A stretch of DNA of 64,000 nt from Thalassotalea crassostreae (GTDB lineage: Bacteria > Pseudomonadota > Gammaproteobacteria > Enterobacterales > Alteromonadaceae). The translations under genes and the position numbers were made by a program. Shown one piece after another: positions 46,714 through 54,537 of this stretch; the stretch's first letter is position 1, and every line of letters begins with the position of its first letter. The notes under the pieces are model-generated. The model was not told the DNA's origin. It saw nothing but the letters and a program-made list of their open reading frames with translations, and did no database searches. The stretch covers positions 620,001 through 684,000 of the forward strand of contig NZ_CP017689.1 in the NCBI RefSeq assembly GCF_001831495.1. Reading direction: 5' to 3'.

Positions 46714-46747
46714 GTAGAATTAGAGCAGTCTAATTCTACTTTTTTGT
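46714..46747 (+). terminator. Terminator after the acylase remnant
   Basis: The 11-base perfect stem GTAGAATTAGA/TCTAATTCTAC (46714-46739) is followed by TTTTTT. It also insulates glnK-amtB from upstream transcription. Confidence 0.92.
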
Positions 46748-46879
46748 TTAACGGGTGGTTAAATGAAACGATAAAGTACCGTCCATAATTACTAAATTTA
46801 TTAATACTAATTGCTCTGATTTTTAAAACTTCTCAATTCTTCGAATTCAATAAAGAACGCCCTTTGATAGTGATTCTTG

Positions 46880-46909
46880 TGCCCTGTTATGGTGCACCTT
46901 CATAGTGCA
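46880..46909. promoter_or_regulatory. NtrC-binding sites upstream of glnK
   Basis: TGCACCTTCATAGTGCA (46893-46909) fits the 17-base NtrC consensus TGCAC-N7-GTGCA. A weaker TGCCC-N7-GTGCA site (46880-46896) overlaps it. The main site is centred about 84 bases before the predicted start of transcription, a normal enhancer distance. Confidence 0.75.
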
Positions 46910-46957
46910 ATGCATCTTAGTTGTTATTAAGTTATTGAAAAATATGTAAAAATAAAG

Positions 46958-46973
46958 TTGGTACGCAACTTGT
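46958..46973 (+). promoter_or_regulatory. Sigma-54 promoter of glnK-amtB
   Basis: TTGGTACGCAACTTGT: GG at 46960-46961 and GT at 46972-46973 with exactly 10 bases between, so a -24/-12 promoter with GT in place of the usual GC. The transcript would start near 46985, about 22 bases before the glnK ATG. Confidence 0.75.
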
Positions 46974-46991
46974 AACCCTATAAGCAACTAA

Positions 46992-47345
<354 letters not shown>

Positions 47346-47354
47346 GAGATTATA

Positions 47355-48599
47355 ATGGAAGAGTTAACATCATTAACAACAACGGTAACTGAGCTACGTT
47401 TTGCTCTAGATACCTTTTACTTTTTAATATCGGGTGCACTAGTAATGTGGATGGCAGCCGGTTTTGCAATGTTAGAAGCGGGTTTAGTTCGCTCTAAAAA
47501 CACAACAGAAATATTAACGAAGAATATCTGTTTGTATTCGATTGCTTGTGTAATGTTCTTACTTGTTGGTTATAACATTATGTATGTAGATAACGATGCT
47601 GGCGGTATTATCCCATCTATAGCTGGTTTAATTGGTACCCAAGCTGAAGGCGCAGATCATTCATTAGAATCTGATTTCTTCTTCCAGGTTGTATTTGTAG
47701 CAACGGCTATGTCGATTGTTTCAGGTGCGGTAGCTGAGCGTATGAAGCTTTGGTCTTTCCTAGTATTTACTGTAATTCTTACTGGTTTTATTTACCCAAT
47801 GGAAGGTTACTGGACTTGGGGCGGCGGTTTCTTATCTGAAGCTGGTTTTAGTGACTTCGCTGGTTCTGGTATTGTCCATATGGCCGGTGCAGCAGCTGCA
47901 TTAGCGGGTGTATTGTTACTAGGTGCTCGTAAAGGTAAATACGGTAAAAACGGTGAAATTTACCCTATCCCAGGTTCTAACATGCCACTTGCTACTTTAG
48001 GTACGTTCATCTTATGGATGGGTTGGTTTGGTTTTAACGGTGGTTCTCAGTTATTACTATCGGATGCTGAAAACGCAACAGCAGTTGGTCAAATCTTCTT
48101 GAACACTAACGCAGCAGCAGCAGCAGGTGCAGTAGCAGCATTACTTTTAAACAAAGCAATTTGGGGTAAAGCAGATTTAACCATGATCTTAAACGGTGCG
48201 TTAGCTGGTCTAGTTGCTATTACCGCTGATCCATTATCACCATCACCATTATTCGCTTCATTAGTGGGCGCTTTAGGTGGCATCTTAGTAGTGTTCTCTA
48301 TTACTACTTTAGATAAACTTAAGATTGATGATCCTGTAGGTGCGATTTCAGTTCACGGTGTTGTAGGTTTCTACGCGTTAATGGCTGTTCCATTTAGCAA
48401 TGGTGATGCGACGTTTGGTGCTCAACTTTACGGTGCTTTCGTAATCTTTGCTTGGGTATTCCTTGCAAGTATGGCTGTATGGTATGTACTTAAATTAACT
48501 ATGGGCATTCGCGTAAGTGATGAAGATGAATACAACGGTGTTGATAAGTCAGACTGTGGTATCGAAGCATACCCAGAGTTCGTATCTCTTAAAAGCTAA
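47355..48599 (+). CDS. amtB: Ammonium transporter AmtB
   Basis: 414 residues with eleven membrane segments. A trimeric ammonium channel. Unlike E. coli AmtB there is no obvious cleaved signal peptide, but an N-terminal TVTELRFALDTFYFLISGAL segment. Family motifs: FAMLEAGLVRSKN, MEGYWTWGGGFLSEAGFSDFAGSGIVHMAGA with the first pore His, MGWFGFNGGS, and GAISVHGVVGFYALM with the second pore-region His. The end of the protein (EAYPEFVSLKS) is cytoplasmic. Co-transcribed with glnK; SD GGAG is just upstream of the start. Confidence 0.97.
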   Translation: MEELTSLTTTVTELRFALDTFYFLISGALVMWMAAGFAMLEAGLVRSKNTTEILTKNICLYSIACVMFLLVGYNIMYVDNDAGGIIPSIAGLIGTQAEGADHSLESDFFFQVVFVATAMSIVSGAVAERMKLWSFLVFTVILTGFIYPMEGYWTWGGGFLSEAGFSDFAGSGIVHMAGAAAALAGVLLLGARKGKYGKNGEIYPIPGSNMPLATLGTFILWMGWFGFNGGSQLLLSDAENATAVGQIFLNTNAAAAAGAVAALLLNKAIWGKADLTMILNGALAGLVAITADPLSPSPLFASLVGALGGILVVFSITTLDKLKIDDPVGAISVHGVVGFYALMAVPFSNGDATFGAQLYGAFVIFAWVFLASMAVWYVLKLTMGIRVSDEDEYNGVDKSDCGIEAYPEFVSLKS

Positions 48600-48635
48600 T
48601 CTAAGTATTCAATAAATTTTAGTTAAGTAATAAAG

Positions 48636-48664
48636 TAAAAAGGAGCCGCATGGCTCCTTTTTTA
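48636..48664 (+). terminator. Terminator after amtB
   Basis: AAAAAGGAGCC pairs with GGCTCCTTTTT around loop GCAT, followed by T residues. A near-identical hairpin ends the next gene at 52556. Confidence 0.92.
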
Positions 48665-48868
48665 TTGTCAGAATTTTGCTAATCAATATATTCTTAGTCT
48701 TAGTCTTTGTTGTTCCCTGTATCTTTGTGATTTTATTGGATTTAGTGGTAAAAGTTTCGTTTGTTTATTAATTCCACAAAAAAAATGTGGGCGAAATAAA
48801 GTTTTAACTCGTGTAAATAGTATTTCTATAAACCTAATTAATAATAATTAATGTTGTAGGGGTAATAT

Positions 48869-51800
48869 ATGCAGTTCAACCTAGCTCTTAGTTTATTGAT
48901 CACTTCGATCTCCTTTTCTAGTCCAGCCTTTGCCGAAGAAGTCGACAGCGATAATGATGGTGTTATTGATAGCCTCGATGTAGATATAGATGGCGATGGC
49001 CTAATCGAAATCAGCACTCTAGCTGAATTTGATAATATCCGTAATAACTTAACTGGCAGTGCTTATAACGACGGTAGCGGTGATAATAGTAACGGCTGTG
49101 GTAATAACGAAGACGTCATAGCGTGTTTCGGCTATGAGCTTACCAACGATTTAGATTTTGATGAAAATGGTAACGGTGATCTTGAAGATGACAGTTACTA
49201 TAATGACGGCGCAGGGTTTACCCCATTGACCGAGCGCGGCCCTTCTTATTTTAGCGCTACCTTAGATGGTAATGGTCATAATATTTCTAATTTAGTAATT
49301 AATATGGACTCGGATGATGTTGGTCTATTTAGGCAAATAAGAGGTGCAACGTTTAAAAACTTGAACATTGTAAATGCGTTTGTTGTCGGTAAGTCAAACT
49401 CAGGTATTTTAGCGGCGCGCGATACTTATTCTGAGATTAACACGTTTGATAACCTCAACATTAGTGGCAGATTAGTTGGCGATAATTATCTTGGTGCGAT
49501 AGCCGGGCGAATTTCTGCTTCAGCAACAGTTAATGAAGTTAACGTTAACGTAGATATTAGCCCTACTGTTGCGACTTACGATCATGTTGGCGGCTTTTTT
49601 GCCTATAGCGGTAATATTGTCACTATTACGCAATCAACGTTTAGCGGTGAGTTAACAGGTGACGCATACGTGGCTGGTTTTATTGCTGTATCAGATGAAA
49701 CCTACATATACGATAGTTATGCTAATGTTGATATTGTTGCAACAGATGATTATATCGGCGGCCTAATAGGCGATGCACAAGATGATGTAATTATTGAACG
49801 AGCTTTTGTTACCGGGTCTATTTCTGGTGATCGAAATGTTGGTGGTATTATTGGTGAAGTAAGCCAACCTTCAAGTTTTAGTGATGTCATAGTAACGGCA
49901 AGCGTAAGCTCTGGTAATTATGATGGTGCTAGTGGCGGTCATATTGGCGGCATAGCAGGACAGTTATGGTCAGATTTAACGCTAACCAATGCTATTGTTA
50001 CAGGTCCACTTGTTAGCGCCATCGCTGATGATGAAACCTTAGGTGGCCTAGCAGGTTATAGTTACAGCAAAACGTTAATAACAACGGCGGCCTATTGGGA
50101 TGTTGAAAAAACCAATGTTGCGAGTAATTTAAACGATACTGGCCAAGGCTATTATAGCGCTGACCTGCAGTGTCCAACTGCAAATGATGATACTAATTGT
50201 ATTGCTGATATTTATGCTAATTGGTCTTCTGACAATTGGGACTTTGGTCAAAATGATCAATACCCAGCCCTCATCATTAATTCAAACTTATATCGGGACG
50301 CTGATGCTGATGGTTATTACGCATTTGAAGATGCATTTGATAACGATGCCTCGGAGTATTTAGATTCTGATAACGATGGTGTTGGTGACAACACCGACGC
50401 ATTCCCTGAAGATGAATTCGAAACTGTCGATACCGATAGTGATGGCTTAGGTAACAATGCTGATCTTGATGATGATAATGATGGTCTAACTGACGAGCAA
50501 GAGCTGATGTACGGACTTGACCCTTTAAATGTAGCAGATGCGTTTTTAGATGCTGATGCAGATGGCATCATGAATCTTGATGAAATACACCAGGGCACAG
50601 ATATTAACTCAGCCGATGACTATAATATCGTTTTTGATCCAAACTTTAGTGGCGGTGTGCCAACAACCCATAACTTTACTGATGGCAGCGATGATGATTA
50701 TGAGTTTGGATATTTATACCAAGATGGTAATCAATTTTTGGTCGGTGGTTATTATTATGACGAACCTTATGACGATGACTATATTGCCGTGGCAAGGTTT
50801 AATAGCGATGCCAGTTTCGACGAAGCATTTGCCACAAATGGCGTTTATTACGGCAACAGCGACGATATCGGCAGTTACGTTTATAACATAACCGAATTAA
50901 ACAATGGCAGTTACTTAATGAGCCTGAGTTACGGAACTAATGGTGCTGCGGTAGTCGCGATTAAAAAAGATGGAACCCTAGATACCAGTGCTTTTTCTGA
51001 GCGCAGTAATACAAGTATTTATAAAAGTCTTGGTAATAGAAGTATTGCGCCAGTAGCTTATCAAACAAAAAATGGTGATTTGTATATTTCATCGTCGTAT
51101 AGAGGAAGTGCCAATAGTCGAGGCTATATAGAAAAAGCAAGTGCTAGCGGTGTTCGCGATACCAGCTTTGCCGACGGTGCTGGAAAATACGAATTTAATT
51201 TTAAAGGAAACTTTAATGTAGAAACAGGCGTAAATATATTTGAGCAAAGCAGCGGAAATATAATGTTTGTTACTCGAGCAGGTAATACTCGATATATGTT
51301 AGAGCTCACCCCAGATGGCATTTTAAATACTGATTTTGCAGTCGAAGGTGTGTTGAATTTAGGCTCAGCAAAACAAGTTATTCAATTAACCGATGGGCGT
51401 TATGCTGTGCTTTATAGTGGTAAAGTTAATGATGTAAATGGTTTGCACGTTACAATTTATAGCGAAACTGGCGAGTTAGATGTTGAGTTTGGCGAACAAG
51501 GGTATTTTACCTTTGCAAGTGGCGAGCTAAGTATTAATGGGTTAAACCTATTTGCGCAAGACAATGGCACTTTCTTAATCGCGTCAACCTTCTCTAAATC
51601 CGGTAATAACGGCTTACAGTTAGTGCAAGTCACCAGCTTAGGTGAGCTAGATACGCAGTATAATGATGTTGGCTTTGTTCGCAGTTTCTATAACGGCGAC
51701 TCTGATTTCAAACAAGCCGTAAAGTTAGATAATCACAACGTCGTATTTGCTGGCGACGATGATAGCCAAGATGTGCCGTTAGCCTCAGTAATTATTATGA

Positions 51801-52528
51801 CTAACGATTATGATGCTGATTTAGATGGTTATCCTGATAGCATTGATACATTCCCTAATGATGCAACTGAAAACGCTGATACTGATAACGATGGCACAGG
51901 CGATAACGCTGATGCTTTCCCATCAGATCCGACTGAAACAATGGACTCTGATAATGATGGCGTTGGTGATAATACCGATGCATTTCCTAATGATGGCGAT
52001 GAAACACTCGATACTGACGGCGACGGAATTGGTAATAATGCTGATACCGATGACGATGGTGACGGCGTTAATGACAATGAAGACCCAAATCCGTTAACTC
52101 CAGGTGATGTTCTCAATACGGCTCCACAAATATTGGTAGCTGAGTACCAATCATCTTATGACAGTGGTGCAGTTATAACGCTAACGGCAATTGGTACAGA
52201 TGCACAAACTTCGCAGTTAAGTTATCAATGGCAGCAGGTGTCTGGTCTAAGTCTTGATTTTGATTCGCTAACGGTAAGTGAAATAAGTATAACGTTGCCG
52301 GAAGTCGATGAAGATACTGTTATTGAGTTATTGGTGACTGTATCTGATGGCGAGCTTAGCGCAGAGCAAAAAATCAGCTTTACCGTTCTCGCTCAGCAAC
52401 AAGAAGAGTCAGATGAAGCTGAGCAGGTTGAGTCAGATTCAAGTAGCTCAGGTGGTAGCATGTCATGGCTATTAGTTTGTGTGCTTGTTCTGTTTCGCAG
52501 TAAAGGTTTAATTAGTATTAAGCAGTAA
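48869..52528 (+). CDS. Large secreted repeat protein with GLUG, TSP3 and delta-60-like repeats and a GlyGly-CTERM-like tail
   Basis: 1219 residues. Signal peptide at 1-22 (cleaved after PAFA). Next comes a calcium-binding-style acidic repeat (DSDNDGVIDSLDVDIDGDG), then GLUG-like repeats at about 150-410 (VGLFRQIRGATFKNLNIVNA, DDYIGGLIGDAQDDVIIERA, DRNVGGIIGEV). Thrombospondin type 3 repeats lie at about 475-560 and 990-1085 (DSDNDGVGDNTDAFP). Between them are delta-60/DUF5122-like propeller repeats (about 590-970, IAVARFNSDASFDEAFATNG). An Ig-like domain (about 1095-1180) precedes a Ser/Gly linker and the tail GGSMSWLLVCVLVLFRSK, which resembles GlyGly-CTERM sorting signals handled by rhombosortase. 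Probably a surface or released adhesin-like protein. Monocistronic with its own terminator. Confidence 0.85.
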   Translation: MQFNLALSLLITSISFSSPAFAEEVDSDNDGVIDSLDVDIDGDGLIEISTLAEFDNIRNNLTGSAYNDGSGDNSNGCGNNEDVIACFGYELTNDLDFDENGNGDLEDDSYYNDGAGFTPLTERGPSYFSATLDGNGHNISNLVINMDSDDVGLFRQIRGATFKNLNIVNAFVVGKSNSGILAARDTYSEINTFDNLNISGRLVGDNYLGAIAGRISASATVNEVNVNVDISPTVATYDHVGGFFAYSGNIVTITQSTFSGELTGDAYVAGFIAVSDETYIYDSYANVDIVATDDYIGGLIGDAQDDVIIERAFVTGSISGDRNVGGIIGEVSQPSSFSDVIVTASVSSGNYDGASGGHIGGIAGQLWSDLTLTNAIVTGPLVSAIADDETLGGLAGYSYSKTLITTAAYWDVEKTNVASNLNDTGQGYYSADLQCPTANDDTNCIADIYANWSSDNWDFGQNDQYPALIINSNLYRDADADGYYAFEDAFDNDASEYLDSDNDGVGDNTDAFPEDEFETVDTDSDGLGNNADLDDDNDGLTDEQELMYGLDPLNVADAFLDADADGIMNLDEIHQGTDINSADDYNIVFDPNFSGGVPTTHNFTDGSDDDYEFGYLYQDGNQFLVGGYYYDEPYDDDYIAVARFNSDASFDEAFATNGVYYGNSDDIGSYVYNITELNNGSYLMSLSYGTNGAAVVAIKKDGTLDTSAFSERSNTSIYKSLGNRSIAPVAYQTKNGDLYISSSYRGSANSRGYIEKASASGVRDTSFADGAGKYEFNFKGNFNVETGVNIFEQSSGNIMFVTRAGNTRYMLELTPDGILNTDFAVEGVLNLGSAKQVIQLTDGRYAVLYSGKVNDVNGLHVTIYSETGELDVEFGEQGYFTFASGELSINGLNLFAQDNGTFLIASTFSKSGNNGLQLVQVTSLGELDTQYNDVGFVRSFYNGDSDFKQAVKLDNHNVVFAGDDDSQDVPLASVIIMTNDYDADLDGYPDSIDTFPNDATENADTDNDGTGDNADAFPSDPTETMDSDNDGVGDNTDAFPNDGDETLDTDGDGIGNNADTDDDGDGVNDNEDPNPLTPGDVLNTAPQILVAEYQSSYDSGAVITLTAIGTDAQTSQLSYQWQQVSGLSLDFDSLTVSEISITLPEVDEDTVIELLVTVSDGELSAEQKISFTVLAQQQEESDEAEQVESDSSSSGGSMSWLLVCVLVLFRSKGLISIKQ

Positions 52529-52555
52529 AGGCACATTCGTTTTAGTCTTTAATAC

Positions 52556-52590
52556 AAAAGGAGCCAATGGCTCCTTTTGTGTTTTTGTAA
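52556..52590 (+). terminator. Terminator after the repeat protein gene
   Basis: AAAAGGAGCC/GGCTCCTTTT (52556-52578), loop AAT, T-rich tail. The stem is essentially the same as the amtB terminator stem, so the two may recombine or derive from one repeat. Confidence 0.85.
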
Positions 52591-52619
52591 TAAGAGATTA
52601 CTCAGGAGTATTAATGGCT

Positions 52620-53453
52620 TTAAATTACGCCTAACTCACGTAAACGTTCCATTAAGTAACTGTGCTGAGTATGGCGCTCTGATAACACCACTTCACTTCT
52701 AGGGTGTAAAAATAGTGGCAGTGATATTCTCGATTTACTCGCATCAGTGCCTTCAGGGTTGATCACTCTATGACTCGTCGACGGAAAATATCCACCCGAT
52801 GCTTCTTGCAGCATATCGCCAATATTAATAATTAGGTTGCCAAAATCTGACGGCACATCCATCCAACTGCCATCTTTGTTTTGTACTTGTAAACCAGGCT
52901 CATTCGCTGCCGGCAAAATGGTAAGTAAGTTGATATCTTCATGCGCAGCAGCACGAATTGCACCAAGCTCCTCATCGCCAGCTAACGGCGGGTAGTGCAA
53001 TACTCTGAGCAAGGTATTAGGGGTATTTTTAATCATATTTGATAGTGGCTCAGAATACAGCTTTGCTACTTCCACAGGACTATATTTTTCAACCCAATCA
53101 AGTAACTCTCCGGCTAATTCTGAGGCAAGATTATAATAGTCTAGAATTTCTTGTTTTAACGACTCTGGTATACGGCCCCATGGATAGACATGGTAATATT
53201 CTTTAATGTCTTTTTGTTTATGGCCTTTTGCCGTTTCAGATATTTCACTACTGAAAAAACCATCTTGCTTTTGCGGATCAAAAGCAAAATTGTGTTTCTC
53301 TTCAGACATAAAGAATTGGTACCAATTACGATATATCGATTCAACCACTTCTTGTTTAATTGGGTGGTTAATCAAAACACCAAACCCAGTTTGATGTAAC
53401 GACTCCACAAACTGTTGTCCGGCGTTCTCAGCTTTATAATCAACAACTTGCAT
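52620..53453 (-). CDS. 2-oxoglutarate/Fe(II)-dependent oxygenase, isopenicillin-N-synthase-like
   Basis: 277 residues. The N-terminal DIOX_N-type domain has the diagnostic GFGVLINHPIKQEVVESIY. The C-terminal double-stranded beta-helix has the iron facial triad in AAHEDINLLTIL (HxD) and STSHRVINP (distal His), plus the 2-oxoglutarate-binding Arg in SRISLPLFLHPR. Such enzymes hydroxylate or desaturate small molecules; the bacterial relatives of this compact form mostly lack assigned substrates. Monocistronic, convergent with the repeat-protein gene. No biosynthetic cluster surrounds it, so no substrate can be proposed. Confidence 0.9.
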   Translation of the reverse strand: MQVVDYKAENAGQQFVESLHQTGFGVLINHPIKQEVVESIYRNWYQFFMSEEKHNFAFDPQKQDGFFSSEISETAKGHKQKDIKEYYHVYPWGRIPESLKQEILDYYNLASELAGELLDWVEKYSPVEVAKLYSEPLSNMIKNTPNTLLRVLHYPPLAGDEELGAIRAAAHEDINLLTILPAANEPGLQVQNKDGSWMDVPSDFGNLIINIGDMLQEASGGYFPSTSHRVINPEGTDASKSRISLPLFLHPRSEVVLSERHTQHSYLMERLRELGVI

Positions 53454-53607
53454 ACATTTTTCCTAGTTTTTTTGAATCAATATCAATCAGTGTAGCAAAT
53501 ATAATATTTTCAACGTATTTAATTGCAGCACTTCTTTAATACAATCACTAATACTGCTATGTTATTAATAAGATTGATTCTAAATTTTACAATTCATGGG
53601 AAGTATA

Positions 53608-53913
53608 ATGAAAATAATAACTGGCACCATATTCTCAACGGTATTGTTGGCGCAAACAGGTTGTGCGTATTTCTCCGAAGATCCTTGTGAGGAAATTCAA
53701 TTTACCGCCGATCAACAGCACCAATGTACGCAGTTACAACGTGAAATTGTTAGGGCAAAAGACTCGCCGATTATTCGCACTGAATTAGAGCGCAGATTTG
53801 AACAAGATTGTACAAATATTCGTTATTATCGTGATGATAAAACAGATGACCGTTGTATCCATAAAGATGCTGAAATAATTGCCACAGAAGAGAAGCAACC
53901 GAGTGACTCTTAA
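53608..53913 (+). CDS. Small putative lipoprotein, unknown function
   Basis: 101 residues. The start at 53608 has GGGAAG five bases upstream; the frame extends four codons further. The N-terminus MKIITGTIFSTVLLAQTGCA is a signal peptide; the Cys at residue 19 has Thr-Gly before it, an acceptable though not ideal lipobox (Gln at -3). The mature protein is charged, with four further cysteines (DPCEE, HQCTQ, QDCTN, DRCIH), which suggests two disulfides in the periplasm. It is followed 45 bases later by a thioredoxin-like gene, possibly relevant to those disulfides. No family recognised. Confidence 0.65.
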   Translation: MKIITGTIFSTVLLAQTGCAYFSEDPCEEIQFTADQQHQCTQLQREIVRAKDSPIIRTELERRFEQDCTNIRYYRDDKTDDRCIHKDAEIIATEEKQPSDS

Positions 53914-53958
53914 TGTGGGAATGCTTATATAGAAATAAAAAATAAAAATGGAATTAGT

Positions 53959-54426
53959 ATGAAAGTAGTAAAGCTAATTGTTACCTTGGTATTAATGGGT
54001 TTAAGTTTAAACAGTTATGCCTTGAGTGAACCACAAAAGCAGTTAAAATCAATGCTAGCTGAGTACAAAGGGCAGGTAATTTATCTAGATTTTTGGGCAT
54101 CTTGGTGCGTTCCATGTCGTAAATCTTTTCCTTGGATGAATGAAATGCAAGAGAAGTACGATAAACAAGGCTTTAAAGTGATCACCATTAATTTGGATGT
54201 GAACAAGAAAGACGCTATCGAATTTCTAGAGGAAAACTCTGCTAATTTTACCGTTATTTACGATCCAAAAGGTAGTATTGCCAAAGAGTTTAAATTAAAA
54301 GGAATGCCAAATAGTTTTATGATTGGCAGAGATGGTAAACCCAAATCAGCTCATGTTGGATTTTTTGATGATAAAAAGCCTGAATATGAAGAAGAAATCA
54401 AATCGTTGCTAAAGCTCCCTAATTAA
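53959..54426 (+). CDS. TlpA/ResA-like exported thioredoxin-fold protein
   Basis: 155 residues. The signal peptide runs to about residue 22 (LVLMGLSLNSYA), then a thioredoxin fold of the AhpC/TlpA family. The redox motif is WASWCVPCRKSFPWM near 45-60, with the cis-Pro region GMPNSFMIGRDGK near 120. The CVPC dipeptide and short insert after the active site fit TlpA/ResA-type disulfide reductases acting in the periplasm, often on cytochrome c or specific partners. The upstream cysteine-rich lipoprotein is a candidate partner (inference). A terminator follows. Confidence 0.88.
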   Translation: MKVVKLIVTLVLMGLSLNSYALSEPQKQLKSMLAEYKGQVIYLDFWASWCVPCRKSFPWMNEMQEKYDKQGFKVITINLDVNKKDAIEFLEENSANFTVIYDPKGSIAKEFKLKGMPNSFMIGRDGKPKSAHVGFFDDKKPEYEEEIKSLLKLPN

Positions 54427-54466
54427 CTATTTTATATCGCTATAAATACCTGAAAAGCAAACACAT

Positions 54467-54502
54467 AAAAGCCGCATTAAATCAATAATGCGGCTTTTTA
54501 AT
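54467..54502. terminator. Bidirectional terminator between the thioredoxin gene and putA
   Basis: AAAAGCCGCATTA pairs with TAATGCGGCTTTT, with T-run and A-run flanks, in the convergent gap. Confidence 0.9.
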
Positions 54503-54537
54503 TGAAACTATTTAGCAACTATCTATAGGGATTTCTA

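Noticed and set aside
51900..52080. Recent tandem duplication in the surface protein gene
   Set aside because: The TSP3 units are related at protein level but differ in DNA, so they are normal family repeats rather than a fresh duplication.
51829..52116. Minus-strand Ser/Pro-rich frame over the TSP3 region
   Set aside because: Mirror of the Asp/Asn-rich calcium repeats of the real gene. The similar one at 50317-50598 is rejected for the same reason.
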